Numbered from the stretch's first letter, positions 49,994-59,452 are shown. The stretch is DNA of 64,000 bases from an uncultured Faecalibacterium sp. (GCA_937907025.1 CALESJ010000027.1:177975-241974); one strand, 5' to 3'. Notes: generated from the letters alone by a model not told the origin. Numbers and translations: made by a program.

Positions 49994-52141
49994 ATGGCAC
50001 TGGAATTTTCTTCCCGCAAAGAAACCTTCCCCAACTACCGCAAGTTTGAAACCACCTTTGCGGGGCGCCCGTTCGTGGTTGAAACCGGCAAGCTGTGCGG
50101 CCTGGCCAACGGCAGCGCGCTGATTCGCTACGGCGAAACCTGCGTGCTGTGCAACGTCACCATGAGCGAAAAGCCCCGCGACGGCATCGACTTCTTCCCC
50201 CTGAGCGTCGAGTTTGAGGAGAAGCTGTACGCCGCCGGCCGCATTCCCGGCAGCTTCATGCGCCGCGAAGGCCGTCCCGGTGAGCACGCCATCCTGTCCA
50301 GCCGTGTGGTGGACCGCCCCATCCGTCCCTTGTTCCCCAAGGAAATGCGCAACGACGTTTGCGTGACCATGACCGTCATGAGCCTGGACCCGGACAACTC
50401 TGCCGAGATTGCCGGCATGAACGGCGCCTCTCTGGCCATCGCCATGTCTGACATTCCCTGGAAGGGTCCCATCGCCGGTGTGGCCGTCGGCCTGGTGGAC
50501 GGCGAGATCGTGCTGAACCCCACCAAGGCCCAGCGTGAGGTCAGCGACCTGTCCCTGACCCTGGCCGCCAGCATGGACAAGATCGTCATGATCGAAGCCG
50601 GCGCCAACGAGGTGGACGAAGCCACCATGATGGAAGCCATCAAGGCCGGCCATGCCGAAATCAAGAAGATGCTGACCTTCATCAACAGCATTGTGGCCGA
50701 GATCGGCAAGCCGAAGATCGAGTTCACCCCCGTGGAGCTGGACTACGACCTGCTGAAGGAGATCAGCGCTGCCCATCTGGACGAGTTCAAGGCCGCCATG
50801 GACACCGACGACAAGAATGTCCGCGATGCCGCCCTGCTGCCCATCATGGACAAGATTGCCGAGGAGCATCCCGACCTGGACGCCTCCACCCTGGACCTCA
50901 TCAGCTACAAGATGCAGAAATATGTGGTCCGTCGCTGGCTGCTGGATGAAGGCAAGCGCGTGGACGGCCGCGGCATCAATGAAATTCGCCCCCTGGCTGC
51001 CGAAGTGGGCATTCTGCCCCGTGTGCACGGCTCCGGCCTGTTCACCCGCGGCCAGACCCAGAGCCTGACCATCTGCACCCTGGGCTCCACCCGTGACGCC
51101 CAGACCATGGATGACCTGGGCGACACTCCCACCAAGCGGTACATCCATCACTACAACATGCCGCCGTACTCCACCGGTGAGGCCCGTGCTCCCCGCAGCC
51201 CCGGCCGCCGCGAAATCGGTCACGGCGCTCTGGCGGAGCGTGCTCTGATCCCGGTTCTGCCTTCCATGGAGGAATTCCCCTACACCATCCGCTGCGTGTC
51301 CGAGATCATGTCCTCCAACGGTTCCACCTCCCAGGCTTCCATCTGCGGTTCCACCCTGGCACTGATGGACGCCGGCGTGCCCATCAAGGCCCCTGTGGCC
51401 GGTATCTCCTGTGGCCTGATCACCGAGGGTGACCGCTGGATGACCATGCTGGATATCCAGGGCGTGGAAGACTTCCACGGCGATATGGACTTCAAGGTGG
51501 GCGGCACCCGCCGCGGCATCACCGCCATCCAGATGGACATCAAGATCGATGGTCTGACCTATGAGATCATTGAGGAAGCTCTGGAAAAGTGCCGCAAGGG
51601 TCGTCTGTACATCCTGGACGAGATCATCAAGCCCTGCATCGCTGAGCCGCGCAAGGAACTGTCCAAGTATGCGCCCAAGATGTTCAGCATGCAGATTCCC
51701 GTTGACAAGATCAAGGATGTCATCGGCAAGGGCGGCAAGGTCATTCAGGAAATGTGCGCCAACTTCAACTGCAAGATCGACATCGAGGAGGATGGCCACG
51801 TCTTCATCTCCGCTGTGGATCTGGACGACGCCAAGCGTGCCATTGCCACCATCAAGACCATTGTGGAAGACCCCGAAGTGGGCGCCATCTACAAGGGCCG
51901 CGTGACCCGTCTGATGAATTTCGGTGCCTTTGTTGAGATTGCACCGGGCAAGGAAGGTCTGGTCCACATCTCCAAGCTGGATGACCACCGCGTGGAGCAT
52001 GTGGAGGATGTTGTGGCTGTGGGCGATCCCATCTATGTCATGGTCACCGACATCGACCAGCAGGGCCGCATCAATCTGTCCCGCAAGGACGCTGTGGCCG
52101 CCATTGCCAAGAAGCGCGCCGAACAGCAGAAGCAGCAGTAA
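49994..52141 (+). CDS. pnp: Polynucleotide phosphorylase
   Basis: 715 residues from the ATG at 49994 (GAAGGAG seven bases upstream). Two RNase PH domains (the second with catalytic GEARAPRSPGRREIGHGALAE, split motif), a linking helical domain, KH domain (about 555-615, IPVDKIKDVIGKGGKVIQ region) and S1 domain (about 620-695, GRVTRLMNFGAFVEIAPGKEG region). It degrades RNA 3' to 5' with phosphate. No signs of truncation. Confidence 0.97.
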   Translation: MALEFSSRKETFPNYRKFETTFAGRPFVVETGKLCGLANGSALIRYGETCVLCNVTMSEKPRDGIDFFPLSVEFEEKLYAAGRIPGSFMRREGRPGEHAILSSRVVDRPIRPLFPKEMRNDVCVTMTVMSLDPDNSAEIAGMNGASLAIAMSDIPWKGPIAGVAVGLVDGEIVLNPTKAQREVSDLSLTLAASMDKIVMIEAGANEVDEATMMEAIKAGHAEIKKMLTFINSIVAEIGKPKIEFTPVELDYDLLKEISAAHLDEFKAAMDTDDKNVRDAALLPIMDKIAEEHPDLDASTLDLISYKMQKYVVRRWLLDEGKRVDGRGINEIRPLAAEVGILPRVHGSGLFTRGQTQSLTICTLGSTRDAQTMDDLGDTPTKRYIHHYNMPPYSTGEARAPRSPGRREIGHGALAERALIPVLPSMEEFPYTIRCVSEIMSSNGSTSQASICGSTLALMDAGVPIKAPVAGISCGLITEGDRWMTMLDIQGVEDFHGDMDFKVGGTRRGITAIQMDIKIDGLTYEIIEEALEKCRKGRLYILDEIIKPCIAEPRKELSKYAPKMFSMQIPVDKIKDVIGKGGKVIQEMCANFNCKIDIEEDGHVFISAVDLDDAKRAIATIKTIVEDPEVGAIYKGRVTRLMNFGAFVEIAPGKEGLVHISKLDDHRVEHVEDVVAVGDPIYVMVTDIDQQGRINLSRKDAVAAIAKKRAEQQKQQ

Positions 52142-52171
52142 CTCTGCCCCTGTTCCCAACTGAATAAACGG

Positions 52172-52214
52172 AATCACCCCCGAACAGTCTTTCGGCTGTC
52201 CGGGGGTGATTTTG
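52172..52214. terminator. Bidirectional terminator between pnp and the NlpC gene
   Basis: AATCACCCCCG..ACAG pairs with CTGT..CGGGGGTGATT around TCTTTCGG, with T-rich ends on the plus side. It serves two convergent genes. Confidence 0.85.
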
Positions 52215-52251
52215 TATTTCTATGTTTGTCGGTTGCTTGTATAAAAGGGCC

Positions 52252-53091
52252 TCAGAAGTAGCTGCCCACCGCCTTGATCTGGTCCGGCAGGTCGGCACGG
52301 TAGTTGGCGGCTTCGGGGTACAGGCTGTTGATGGTCACGCCGTTATCCCCCGCCCGGCCGGTGGAGTGGATATACTCACCATTGCCCAGGTACATGGCCA
52401 CATGGCCCGGGAAGTACAGCAGGTCCCCGGCACGGATTTCCGAGAGCGGAATCTCGTGGATGGGATAGCCTTCCTTGATCTGAGCATCCCGCCAGATGAC
52501 AATGCCGCACAGCAGGTATGCCATACTGCAAAGCCCCGAGCAGTCAATGCCCATGGGTGTTTTGCCACCCCAGCGGTACTGTGTGCCTGCATACAGGCGG
52601 GCGGCCGCTGTCAGGGCCTTGCGCAGTTCCCGATGGGTATCGGCGCAAGGCGTCTGCCACAGGGTATCCAGAGCGCTTTCGCACACATATCCCTGCCGCC
52701 CGTCCGGCAGCTGTACCGGCTGCCAGCCGTCGGCCGCTTCACCACAGATGGCCAGCCGCGCCCCGCGGGGCACACCTGCCTGCACATAGGCTCCCTGGAC
52801 CTTGGGCTGTGCCAGCACATCCACAAAGTTCTTGTGCAGCACAACTTTCTGGGGCAGTGCCATGAAAGCCTGGGCCGCCTCCCCCTGTGCCAGCGCGTCT
52901 GCCTCCACCCAACCGGTGTAGCCGTAGAAGGTTTTGACAGGCAGGCGTCCCAGTTCGTCCGCCTCCCCGGTGATGTCCACCGGCATGCCCAGCAAAGCCT
53001 CATCAGTGACGCAGGCTTCGCCGGGGTTGGCGGCACAGGTGGCTGCCGCATCATACAGCGGGCAGATAGAACGATTGATAATGGCTTGCAT
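52252..53091 (-). CDS. Cytoplasmic NlpC/P60 cell-wall peptide hydrolase, YkfC-like
   Basis: 279 residues without a signal peptide or membrane segment. Two SH3b-like regions (about 25-70 and 80-140) precede an NlpC/P60 domain with Cys184 (GIDCSGL), His230 (PGHVAMYL) and His242 (IHSTG). This matches YkfC of Bacillus, which cuts the gamma-D-Glu-diamino acid bond in murein peptides inside the cell. It is the last gene of the opp operon, 23 bases after oppF, so the transporter probably feeds it. Confidence 0.85.
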   Translation of the reverse strand: MQAIINRSICPLYDAAATCAANPGEACVTDEALLGMPVDITGEADELGRLPVKTFYGYTGWVEADALAQGEAAQAFMALPQKVVLHKNFVDVLAQPKVQGAYVQAGVPRGARLAICGEAADGWQPVQLPDGRQGYVCESALDTLWQTPCADTHRELRKALTAAARLYAGTQYRWGGKTPMGIDCSGLCSMAYLLCGIVIWRDAQIKEGYPIHEIPLSEIRAGDLLYFPGHVAMYLGNGEYIHSTGRAGDNGVTINSLYPEAANYRADLPDQIKAVGSYF

Positions 53092-53114
53092 AGCACACTC
53101 CTTGTCTGTGGGCC

Positions 53115-54059
53115 TTAATCGGCCTTGGCCAGGGTTTCCCGGTAGCTGTCCAGTTCCTTCTGGTTGCCCAGCACAAAATGGCCGGGCTCGATTTCACACC
53201 AGACAGGCTTGTCATGGGTATAATCATGGCAGGACGGGTCATACACCAGCAGTTTCTTGCTGCGTTCAGCAATGGGGTCCGGTTGCGGAATAGCCGACAG
53301 CAGCGCCCGTGTATAGGGATGCAGCGGATGGGCAAAGAGCTGTTCGCTCTCGGCCAGCTCCACGATATCTCCCTTATGAATGACGGCAATCCGGTCACAG
53401 ATGAACCGCACCACCGACAGATCGTGGGCAATGAACAGGTAGGTCAGGCCGCGCTCCTTCTGCAAGGAGGACAGCAGGTTCAGCACCTGGGCACGGATAG
53501 ACACATCCAACGCGGAGATGGGTTCGTCCGCCACAATGAACTTGGGCTCCATGATCAGAGCCCGGGCGATACCGATGCGCTGCCGCTGGCCGCCGGAAAA
53601 TTCATGGGGAAAACGGGAAGCAAACTCCGGCAGCAGTCCCACATCCGAAAGGGCCTTGGCCACCTTTTCCCGGCGCTGGTCCTCGGTAAGATGATGTCCG
53701 GGGGCGTACAGCCCTTCGGCCACAATGTACCCGACCTTGGCGCGCTCGTTCAGCGAGCTCATGGGGTCCTGGAAGATCATCTGGATGTCCCGAGTGACCT
53801 GACGGTCTTCCTGAGCCGACAGTTTGCCGGAAATGCGGCGGCCGTCAAAACGAATCTCACCGGCTGCCACCGGGTTGGCCCGGATGATGGCCCGGCCGAT
53901 GGTCGTCTTGCCGGAACCGGATTCCCCCACCAGGCCGAAGGTTTCGCCCTGGTAGATGTCAAAGGAAACATCCTTTACCGCCACAAAAGGGTGGCGCTTT
54001 TTGCCGAACTGGACCCGCACATGGTCCAGCTCCAGCAGCTTCTTGCGTGTATCAGGCAT
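53115..54059 (-). CDS. oppF: Oligopeptide ABC transporter ATPase OppF
   Basis: 314 residues: Walker A GESGSGKTTIGRA, ABC signature FSGGQRQRIGIARAL, Walker B FIVADEPISALD, switch His LFIAHDLSVV, and the C-terminal oligopeptide-transporter extension HPYTRALLSAIP. Overlaps oppD by eight bases. The C-terminal region contains several Cys/His residues (KSTYDPSCHDYTHD-like), as in Fe-S-containing Opp/Dpp ATPases; whether a cluster is bound is unknown. Confidence 0.93.
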   Translation of the reverse strand: MPDTRKKLLELDHVRVQFGKKRHPFVAVKDVSFDIYQGETFGLVGESGSGKTTIGRAIIRANPVAAGEIRFDGRRISGKLSAQEDRQVTRDIQMIFQDPMSSLNERAKVGYIVAEGLYAPGHHLTEDQRREKVAKALSDVGLLPEFASRFPHEFSGGQRQRIGIARALIMEPKFIVADEPISALDVSIRAQVLNLLSSLQKERGLTYLFIAHDLSVVRFICDRIAVIHKGDIVELAESEQLFAHPLHPYTRALLSAIPQPDPIAERSKKLLVYDPSCHDYTHDKPVWCEIEPGHFVLGNQKELDSYRETLAKAD

Positions 54060-55125
54060 TGACGGTCCCCTCCCCTGTGAGTTTCAGTGCGCGGCCCTTT
54101 TCCCGCAGAACACGAATGTGTTCGGGCGGTTCCACTTTGGGCGCCCGGGGATCCAGCAGCCAGGTACGGGCCGAGTGGGTGGGAGTGACCGTAAACATGG
54201 GCGGACGCTTGACAAAGTCGATTTTCAGCGCGTGGGGATTGCGGGGTGCAAAGGCATCGCCGCGGACTTCGTGGAAAAGGTTGGGCGGAGTGCCCTCGAT
54301 GGAATAAAGGGGTTCCCCTTTCACGCCCAGCTGGGGCAGGCTGGAGAGCAAGGCCCAGGTGTAGGGGTGGCGGGGGTCGTAGAAGACTTCGGCACAGCTA
54401 CCCACTTCCACAATATCGCCGGCATACATGACCGCAATACGGTCGGCCACGTTGGCCACCACACCCAGGTCATGGGTGATGTAGATGGTGGTCAGGTCGT
54501 ATTTCTTCTGCATCTGCTTGATCAGCCCCAGAATCTGGGCCTGGATGGTCACATCCAGGGCGGTGGTGGGTTCGTCGCAGATGAGGATCTTGGGCCGGCA
54601 GGCCATAGCGATGGCAATGACCACACGCTGACGCATACCGCCGGAAAATTCATGGGGATACTGTTTGGCCCGGCGCTTGGGGTCAGGGATACCGACCTCC
54701 GCCAGCAGCTCGCACACAGCCTCGTCCGCAGCGGCACCGCGGAGATTCTGGTGCAGTTCCAGAGCCTCCTTGATCTGCCAGCCGATGGTCTTCAGCGGGT
54801 TCAGGCTGGTCATGGGGTCCTGCAGCACCATAGCGATCTCCCGGCCGCGGATAGCCTGCCACTGTTTGTCAGTGGTGAAAGTGGCCAGGTCCTGGCCGTT
54901 ATACAGAATCTTGCCGCTCTCGATATAGCCGTTCTGGTCGTTCAGACCCATGAGGGTCTTGACCAGTACGCTCTTTCCGGAGCCGGATTCGCCCACGATG
55001 GCCAGGCTTTCGCCCTTATACACATCCAGAGAAATCCCGCGGATGGCGTGCAGCACCTGCCCGCGCAGGGTAAACTTGAAGTTGAGGTCCTGAATGGAAA
55101 GAAGGACCGAATCGCTCTTTGACAT
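54052..55125 (-). CDS. oppD: Oligopeptide ABC transporter ATPase OppD
   Basis: 357 residues from the ATG at 55125 (AAGGAGG upstream). Walker A GESGSGKSVLVKTLMG, signature FSGGMRQRVVIAIA, Walker B ILICDEPTTALD, switch His YITHDLGVV, and HPYTWALLSSLPQLG at the C-terminus. It pairs with OppF to drive import through OppB-OppC. Confidence 0.94.
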   Translation of the reverse strand: MSKSDSVLLSIQDLNFKFTLRGQVLHAIRGISLDVYKGESLAIVGESGSGKSVLVKTLMGLNDQNGYIESGKILYNGQDLATFTTDKQWQAIRGREIAMVLQDPMTSLNPLKTIGWQIKEALELHQNLRGAAADEAVCELLAEVGIPDPKRRAKQYPHEFSGGMRQRVVIAIAMACRPKILICDEPTTALDVTIQAQILGLIKQMQKKYDLTTIYITHDLGVVANVADRIAVMYAGDIVEVGSCAEVFYDPRHPYTWALLSSLPQLGVKGEPLYSIEGTPPNLFHEVRGDAFAPRNPHALKIDFVKRPPMFTVTPTHSARTWLLDPRAPKVEPPEHIRVLREKGRALKLTGEGTVNA

Positions 55126-55138
55126 GATTGCGTCCTCC

Positions 55139-56167
55139 TTACACATGGTTTTTGGGGTCGGCGGCATCGGCAAACGCATTGCCCACCACATACAGGCTGA
55201 TGGTGATGATGGCCAGCACCGCCGTGGGGAACAGCAGCTGATACCGCAGGCTGGGCTGGCTCATGAGCAAGCGGCCCGCCTGGACCAGGTTGCCCAGAGA
55301 AGGAATGTCGGTGGGCAGGCCGATGCCGATATAGGTGACGAAGACCTCGTTGCCGATGGCCGACGGAATGGCCAGGGACATACGCAAGGCAATGACCGAC
55401 ACCAGATACGGCAGCAGGTTTTTGGTAACGATGCGGCCGGTGGTGGTGCCCAGGCACCGGGAGGCCAGGTTGTAGTCCCGGTCACGGATGATGACGATCT
55501 GGTTGCGGATAAAGCGGGCCATATCCAGCCAGCCGGTCAGGCACAGGGCAAAGATGATGGTACCCACACCGGGGTTCATGATGTAGGAAACCAGAATCAG
55601 CACCAGAGTCTGGGGCACGTTGTCAAAGATGTTGTACAGTTCGGTGAAGAAGGTGTCCAGCTTGCGCACATAGCCCCACAGCACACCGATGAAGGTACCG
55701 AAGATGGCCTCAAAGCAGGCAACGGCCAGACCAATGCCCAGAGAGGTGCGGGTGCCGGCCCAGGTACGGGCCCACAGGTCCTGCCCGATGGAGTTGGTGC
55801 CGAACCAGAACTCCGAGTCCGGGGCGCGGTTGATGATCTGCACACCGGTGAGCGGGTCGTTGTTGATGGTTTTGGGGTCATGCTGACCGGGCAGAAGCGG
55901 CTGTATAAAGGTGAACAGCAGCACCACTGCGATCACGCAGAGGAAAAACACTGCCACTTTGTTTTTAAAGAAGGCATGCAGAGTTGCACCCCAATAAGAA
56001 TAGTTGGAGTAGCCGCCCCGCTCAGCCCGGGAATGGTCGAAATCGGCAGGGGTGAAAAGCTCTTCCTCCGGCAGGTCCGCGTAGGCCGCGGCGGGGTCGG
56101 TCTGCTTCTGCAGGTCATTGTTGAGCGCCGTTTCCAGCTGCTCGGCTTTCATTCTGCGGAATGTCAT
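55139..56167 (-). CDS. oppC: Oligopeptide ABC transporter permease OppC
   Basis: 342 residues with six membrane segments; a long cytoplasmic N-terminus (about 65 residues) precedes the first. The DppC/OppC N-terminal domain and the EAA loop (coupling helix near NLASRCLGTTTGRIVTKNL region) are present. ATG overlaps the oppB stop by one base. Confidence 0.93.
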   Translation of the reverse strand: MTFRRMKAEQLETALNNDLQKQTDPAAAYADLPEEELFTPADFDHSRAERGGYSNYSYWGATLHAFFKNKVAVFFLCVIAVVLLFTFIQPLLPGQHDPKTINNDPLTGVQIINRAPDSEFWFGTNSIGQDLWARTWAGTRTSLGIGLAVACFEAIFGTFIGVLWGYVRKLDTFFTELYNIFDNVPQTLVLILVSYIMNPGVGTIIFALCLTGWLDMARFIRNQIVIIRDRDYNLASRCLGTTTGRIVTKNLLPYLVSVIALRMSLAIPSAIGNEVFVTYIGIGLPTDIPSLGNLVQAGRLLMSQPSLRYQLLFPTAVLAIITISLYVVGNAFADAADPKNHV

Positions 56168-57117
56168 CAGCGTGCCCCCTCCTTTCCGGTGAAACTGATC
56201 CGCGGGTCAACCATGGCCATGAGAATATCGCCGAAGAGCAGACCCAGCACCGAAACAGCGGCGTAGATCAGAACCAGCGCCTGCACCATGGTATTGTCCT
56301 GCAGCTTGATGACCTGAACCAGCAGGCCGCCCATGCCCGGGATGGAGTACAGGCTCTCCACATACAGAGAACCCATGAGCGTGAACAGAATGGAGTTGGG
56401 AATGTACTGCACCAGCGGCACCACCGCGTTGCGGAACACATGGTCGCGGCTGATACGGGCGTTCGGCACACCCTTGGCCCGGGCCAGGCGGATATAATCC
56501 TTGTTGGCTTCATCCACCATATACCGGCGCAGCCACATGGCATAATACGCAATATTGCCGATGGAAAGGGAGAAGATGGGCAGAATCCAGGTAGCCGTAT
56601 TGTGGGTATTGAACAGCATGGAAACGCCCAGCAGTTCGCTGCCGTACAACTGGATGAGCAGATGGTAGACCGCCGAGGGCACCGCCTGCACAATGACGAT
56701 GAGTACGGTGCCGATCTTGTCCCACACCTTGAAGCGGGTACGGGTGGAACGGGCCATCAGGATGCCCAAAGGCATGCCCACCACCAGCGACACCACAAAG
56801 CTGATCAGGCCGATCTCAATGGAGATGGGTGCTTTCTGGGCGATGATCTTGACGATGGGATAGCCCTCGCGGTACTTGTTGGAAGTACCCAGGTTCCCGT
56901 GCAGGATCTGCACAAAATAGTTCAGTACCTGTTTGGGAAGCGGCTCGGTCAGTCCGAGCTGCTGCAGACCGGCCTTGATCTGTGCATCACTGAGTTTGTC
57001 AAAATTGTTGAAGTAGCCCTCAATCGGCATCTGGCGCAGCAGCACAAAGACGATGACGATGACAATGCACAGGGTCACCAGCGCGTGCAGCACACGCTTG
57101 AGCATGTACTTGGCCAA
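56167..57117 (-). CDS. oppB: Oligopeptide ABC transporter permease OppB
   Basis: 316 residues, six membrane segments, the first at about 10-30 (LVTLCIVIVIVFVLL). The coupling EAA loop is near DYIRLARAKGVPNARI. It follows oppA across a strong hairpin, which likely lowers its expression relative to the binding protein. Confidence 0.93.
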   Translation of the reverse strand: MAKYMLKRVLHALVTLCIVIVIVFVLLRQMPIEGYFNNFDKLSDAQIKAGLQQLGLTEPLPKQVLNYFVQILHGNLGTSNKYREGYPIVKIIAQKAPISIEIGLISFVVSLVVGMPLGILMARSTRTRFKVWDKIGTVLIVIVQAVPSAVYHLLIQLYGSELLGVSMLFNTHNTATWILPIFSLSIGNIAYYAMWLRRYMVDEANKDYIRLARAKGVPNARISRDHVFRNAVVPLVQYIPNSILFTLMGSLYVESLYSIPGMGGLLVQVIKLQDNTMVQALVLIYAAVSVLGLLFGDILMAMVDPRISFTGKEGAR

Positions 57118-57208
57118 TGGGTCCTTCCCCTTTCCGTTTTGGTTTAGTATCCTACCGGCGTTTTACGGCCTTGCGGCGGGGTCCGTGGTCATACACGGGC
57201 CCTGCCGC

Positions 57209-57266
57209 AAAACCGCATGCGCCGCGCCGGCGCACTGGGCATCGGCGCGGCGAATCCTGCGGTTTT
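57209..57266. other. Strong hairpin between oppA and oppB
   Basis: AAAACCGCA (57209-57217) pairs with TGCGGTTTT (57258-57266), and CGCCGCGCCG (57220-57229) with CGGCGCGGCG (57243-57252) inside. No T run follows toward oppB. Such intercistronic hairpins stabilise upstream mRNA of binding-protein genes. Confidence 0.8.
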
Positions 57267-57277
57267 GAAATTATGAT

Positions 57278-59230
57278 TTATTCTGGCGTAGCAGCAATGG
57301 CCTGGGCACGGGCTTCTTCCCACTCTTTGTAAGCGGTTTCAAATTCATCCATGCTCATGGAAGTATCATACAGATGCTGGTACTTGTAGCGCTGCAGGGC
57401 CACGCCGTAGGGAGCAAACTCCCCTTCCATGGGGTTCAGGTCACAGATGACATACCCGTCACCGGCGGAAACGCTGAACGGAATGGCAATGGCATGGTCA
57501 ATCAGCATGGCCTCGGCCTCGGCAAAAGCGGTGTAGCGGGCAGCCTCATCATCATAGATGGCCTTGGCTTCCTCCACCTTGGCGCTGTATTCGGCAAACA
57601 GCGCCTGGGTATCAGGGTCATCACTCAGATCCCAGTAACCGTAGCTGTTGTCCTTCACAAAGGGTTCGGTCCAGGTCTGCGGGTCAGCGTAGTCGGCGCC
57701 CCAGTTGCACTTCATCAGCGCATAGTCACCGCTGCGGCGCACCGCAGACAGGAAACCGGTTTCGGGGCCGGCCTGCACAATGATGTCGATGAAGTCAGAG
57801 CCGAGAACGCCCTCGATCTGCTGCTCCACGACCTGGCATTCCTTATCCCAGTTGGTGGTGCTGGGGTTGTAGGGCATGAGGACCTTGATCGGGAACGTAG
57901 CACCTTCAGCGGTCAGTTCCGCTTTGGCGGCATCCCGGTATTCAACGGCCTTGGCGGCGTCAAAGCTGTCGCCCTGGGTGTAGGGCAGCAGGGCATCATA
58001 CTGGGTGAAATCCTTGCCGTTGCCCACCGCAAAGTTGGCGGGGGTAATGGCGTTGTTCAGCAGGTCGGACGGGTTGTAGGGCTCGCTGACGGTCAGGGCT
58101 TTGACACGGTCCAGCGCCGCCATGACAGCCTTGCGGAAGTTTTCGTTGTTGACAGCCAGCTTCCAGTTTTCCGGCTCATACTGTTCATCAAAATGCGGGT
58201 CGAAGTTGAAGCTGTAGAAGTAGCTGAAGGAAACATCCGGGCGGGAACCGTGCACCAGGCTGGCAGTGCTTTCATCGGCCAGCATGGCATCCAGCAGGTC
58301 GGAAGGCACAGCGGCGTAGTCGCTCTCGTCCGCCTGATACATGGAAACGCTGACGTTGATGGCCTCGGCGTTGTAGGTCTGACGGATCTCGTCAATAAAG
58401 ACATTGTCCTTATCCCAGTACGACTGGTTCTTGGTCAGCACGCGCTCCTGCTGGGGCAGGTAGCTGGACAGGATATAAGCGCCATTGTACAGCAGGTTTT
58501 CGTTGTCCAGACCGAACTGATCACCGCACTGCTCCAGGAAGGGGCCGTACACCGGCATATAAGAGGTATAGGACAGCACGCTCAGGAAGAAGGGGCAGGG
58601 CTGGTCCAGGGTGTACACCAGGGTGTAATCGTCCACGGCCTTGACGCCGATGCTGTCGGCATCCACCGGGTCTACCACTTCAATGGGGTTGCCCTCATCA
58701 TCCACGGCGTTCTCACCGGTAGCCAGGCCCAGCGTTTCCAGGGTCAGCTGATAGGCGGTGTAGTCGTAGTAAGCCTGGGCGTTGTGCACCACGGCGCCGG
58801 TGGAGTACATGTACTGGTTGTCTGCCGCGTTATGGGCGTCATTGACGTACTTGGCGGTGGAAACCCAGTCGTTGGCGGTCACATCGGCCACCTCGTTGCC
58901 GTCCTTATCCACCCACTTGACGCCCTGGCGGATGTGGAAGGTCCACTCGGTCATATCGTCGTTGCTCTCCCAGCTTTCGGCCAGGGAGGGAATGACGTTG
59001 CCGTAGGAGTCATACTCCACCAGGCAGTCCACCACGTTGGCGCCGATGGCGTATTCGTTGGTCAGGCTGGTGGTCAGGTAGTTCAGCGTCGTCACTTCGC
59101 TGGAGTACAGTTCCCGGTAAACGGCTGCACCCTCGGCGGTGGTACTGCCGCTGCTGCCGCCGCAAGCCGCCAACGACACGCACATGGCACCGGAAAGCGC
59201 CAGACTGATGAACTTTTTCGTTGTGTTCAT
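57278..59230 (-). CDS. oppA: Oligopeptide-binding lipoprotein OppA
   Basis: 650 residues from the ATG at 59230. Lipoprotein signal (MNTTKKFISLALSGAMCVSLAAC, lipobox LAAC with Cys 23), then an SBP_bac_5 domain over the whole chain, e.g. IPSLAESWESNDDMTEWTFHI and the C-terminal NWGADYADPQTW. It is about 100 residues longer than typical OppA, because of inserts. Captures peptides outside for OppBCDF. Expression is preceded by a leader with terminator-like hairpins. Confidence 0.95.
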   Translation of the reverse strand: MNTTKKFISLALSGAMCVSLAACGGSSGSTTAEGAAVYRELYSSEVTTLNYLTTSLTNEYAIGANVVDCLVEYDSYGNVIPSLAESWESNDDMTEWTFHIRQGVKWVDKDGNEVADVTANDWVSTAKYVNDAHNAADNQYMYSTGAVVHNAQAYYDYTAYQLTLETLGLATGENAVDDEGNPIEVVDPVDADSIGVKAVDDYTLVYTLDQPCPFFLSVLSYTSYMPVYGPFLEQCGDQFGLDNENLLYNGAYILSSYLPQQERVLTKNQSYWDKDNVFIDEIRQTYNAEAINVSVSMYQADESDYAAVPSDLLDAMLADESTASLVHGSRPDVSFSYFYSFNFDPHFDEQYEPENWKLAVNNENFRKAVMAALDRVKALTVSEPYNPSDLLNNAITPANFAVGNGKDFTQYDALLPYTQGDSFDAAKAVEYRDAAKAELTAEGATFPIKVLMPYNPSTTNWDKECQVVEQQIEGVLGSDFIDIIVQAGPETGFLSAVRRSGDYALMKCNWGADYADPQTWTEPFVKDNSYGYWDLSDDPDTQALFAEYSAKVEEAKAIYDDEAARYTAFAEAEAMLIDHAIAIPFSVSAGDGYVICDLNPMEGEFAPYGVALQRYKYQHLYDTSMSMDEFETAYKEWEEARAQAIAATPE

Positions 59231-59320
59231 AGGGCTCACTCTCTTTCCTTCTTTCGGCCTGGAAAGGCCGTACTGCCGGACGGTTCGGGGAGTTCCGCCC
59301 GGATTTTCCCCAAATAAGAC

Positions 59321-59360
59321 AAAAAGCAAACAAGCCCACACCGATGTGGACACTGTTTGC
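59321..59360 (-). terminator. Terminator-like hairpin 2 in the oppA leader
   Basis: Minus strand GCAAACA (59360-59354) pairs with TGTTTGC (59332-59326), and CCACA with TGTGG inside, then five T. It stands 91 bases before the oppA ATG, so it would stop transcription before the gene. Confidence 0.82.
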
Positions 59361-59365
59361 CCTTG

Positions 59366-59396
59366 AAAAACGCCTCGGGCCCGTCGACCCTCGGCG
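59366..59396 (-). terminator. Terminator-like hairpin 1 in the oppA leader
   Basis: Minus strand CGCC (59396-59393) pairs with GGCG (59374-59371), and GGG with CCC inside, separated by opposed GA/GA bases; five T follow. Tandem G-A pairs suggest a structured RNA. Confidence 0.55.
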
Positions 59397-59423
59397 CGTC
59401 TTTGCGGAAAATAGATTGGCCTT

Positions 59424-59452
59424 AGTATAGCAAAAAGGCGGATGAATGTCAA
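59424..59452 (-). promoter_or_regulatory. Sigma-A promoter of oppA operon
   Basis: TTGACA (59452-59447), 17-base spacer, TATACT (59429-59424): near consensus, minus strand. The leader to the oppA ATG is about 185 bases. In 59453-59582 I see nothing else. Confidence 0.9.

Noticed and set aside
57374..59317. A long plus-strand frame opposite oppA
   Set aside because: Hydrophobic Val/Gly/His-rich translation is the complement of the oppA codons; no start signal or domain.
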